NCBI GenBank assembly: GCA_003648875.1
Contig: QMQC01000137.1
Location: 1-5,725, forward strand
Source of the DNA: Actinomycetota bacterium
GTDB taxonomy: Bacteria; Actinomycetota; Acidimicrobiia; Spongiisociales; UBA5794
Direction: 5' to 3'
DNA length: 5,725 nucleotides
Positions 5,290 to 5,725 of this stretch are shown piece after piece. The notes beneath the pieces are model-generated. The model saw nothing but the letters and a program-made list of their open reading frames with translations, did not search any database and was not told the DNA's origin. A program made the position numbers and the translations under genes. Within the stretch, counting starts at the first letter, position 1. Every line of letters begins with the position of its first letter.

Positions 5290-5725
5290 ATGGCGTATCG
5301 CGCTGAATACATCTGGATCGACGGCAAGAAGCCGACGGCCCTCTTGCGGTCCAAGACGAAGGTGCTTCCTGACGGTGCTGAGATCCCGGTCTGGGGCTTC
5401 GATGGTTCTTCCACCGAGCAAGCTCCGGGCAACAGGTCTGACTGTGTCCTGAACCCAGTGAAGGTGGTGTCCGACCCGATCCGTGGCGGCGATGACGTAC
5501 TCGTCATGTGCGAAGTGCTCAATGTCGACATGACTCCGCACGAGACCAACACACGCGCTGGCGCGGTCGCCGCACTTGAGAAGTACGGCGATCAGGAACC
5601 TTGGTTCGGCCTCGAGCAGGAGTACACGTTCTACAAGGATGGACGCCCCCACGGCTGGCCCATCGGCGGTTTCCCCGCACAACAGGGTGGCTACTACTGC
5701 GGGATTGGGGCAGACGAGATATGGG
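5290..5725 (+). CDS. glnII: Glutamine synthetase type II (eukaryotic-type), 5' part
   Basis: The first 145 residues of a class II glutamine synthetase, which makes glutamine from glutamate, ammonia and ATP in the cytoplasm. The beta-grasp N-terminal domain starts with AEYIWIDG (5-12) and LRSKTKVL (19-26), both typical of GSII rather than of the longer bacterial GSI. WGFDGSST (35-42) is the conserved loop that completes a neighbouring subunit's active site. The catalytic domain begins with WFGLEQEYT (105-113), in which E109 and E111 correspond to metal-binding glutamates. It continues with GWPIGGFP (122-129), a GGYYCG stretch (133-138) and GADEIWG at the edge. Bacterial GSII proteins are usually about 330-350 residues, so somewhat over half the gene lies outside the window. 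GSII lacks the adenylylation control of GSI. The upstream gap holds inverted repeats that may regulate it. No frameshift or missing key residue is seen in the visible part. Confidence 0.95.
   Translation, partial: MAYRAEYIWIDGKKPTALLRSKTKVLPDGAEIPVWGFDGSSTEQAPGNRSDCVLNPVKVVSDPIRGGDDVLVMCEVLNVDMTPHETNTRAGAVAALEKYGDQEPWFGLEQEYTFYKDGRPHGWPIGGFPAQQGGYYCGIGADEIW

Noticed and set aside
5164..5682. Minus-strand open frame of 172 codons over the glnII start and the gap
   Set aside because: It overlaps the clear GSII reading frame and the inverted-repeat segment; no family resemblance, so it is explained as an antisense shadow.

Overview
The window holds four protein-coding genes, all on the + strand: a pirin-family cupin protein (69-947), the translational GTPase TypA/BipA (1060-2877), a secreted lipoprotein with a C-terminal beta-propeller domain (2977-5004), and the 5' part of a eukaryotic-type (class II) glutamine synthetase that runs off the right edge (5290-5725). 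Codon third positions are rich in G and C. The combination of GSII, a COG4880-type beta-propeller lipoprotein and possible leaderless initiation of typA suggests a free-living bacterium, most likely from the Actinomycetota (perhaps an Acidimicrobiia-like lineage). That placement is inferred from protein character only, not from a marker gene comparison. No RNA gene, CRISPR array, insertion sequence or phage gene is visible.

Layout: 1-68 is a short leader with a perfect 7-bp inverted repeat that looks like an operator for the pirin gene. 948-1059 separates pirin from typA and carries a four-unit heptanucleotide tandem repeat directly before the typA start; typA has no Shine-Dalgarno sequence. 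2878-2976 is the leader of the beta-propeller gene, with a cluster of palindromes that can form two mutually exclusive hairpins just ahead of a clear ribosome binding site. 5005-5289 is the longest gap. It contains a GC-rich hairpin shortly after the propeller stop codon, then a 104-bp segment bounded by 15-bp inverted repeats (14 of 15 positions complementary), then the glnII leader.

The genes do not form an obvious pathway. They are co-oriented but separated by 99 to 285 bases, each with its own candidate control signals, so they are probably mostly separate transcription units: a possibly metal- or redox-related cytoplasmic cupin, a ribosome-associated stress GTPase, an exported lipoprotein of unknown role, and an ammonia-assimilating enzyme. 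The coding content is ordinary. The interest lies in the non-coding structures, above all the inverted-repeat segment in front of glnII and the heptamer repeat in front of typA. No convincing new multi-gene system is visible.
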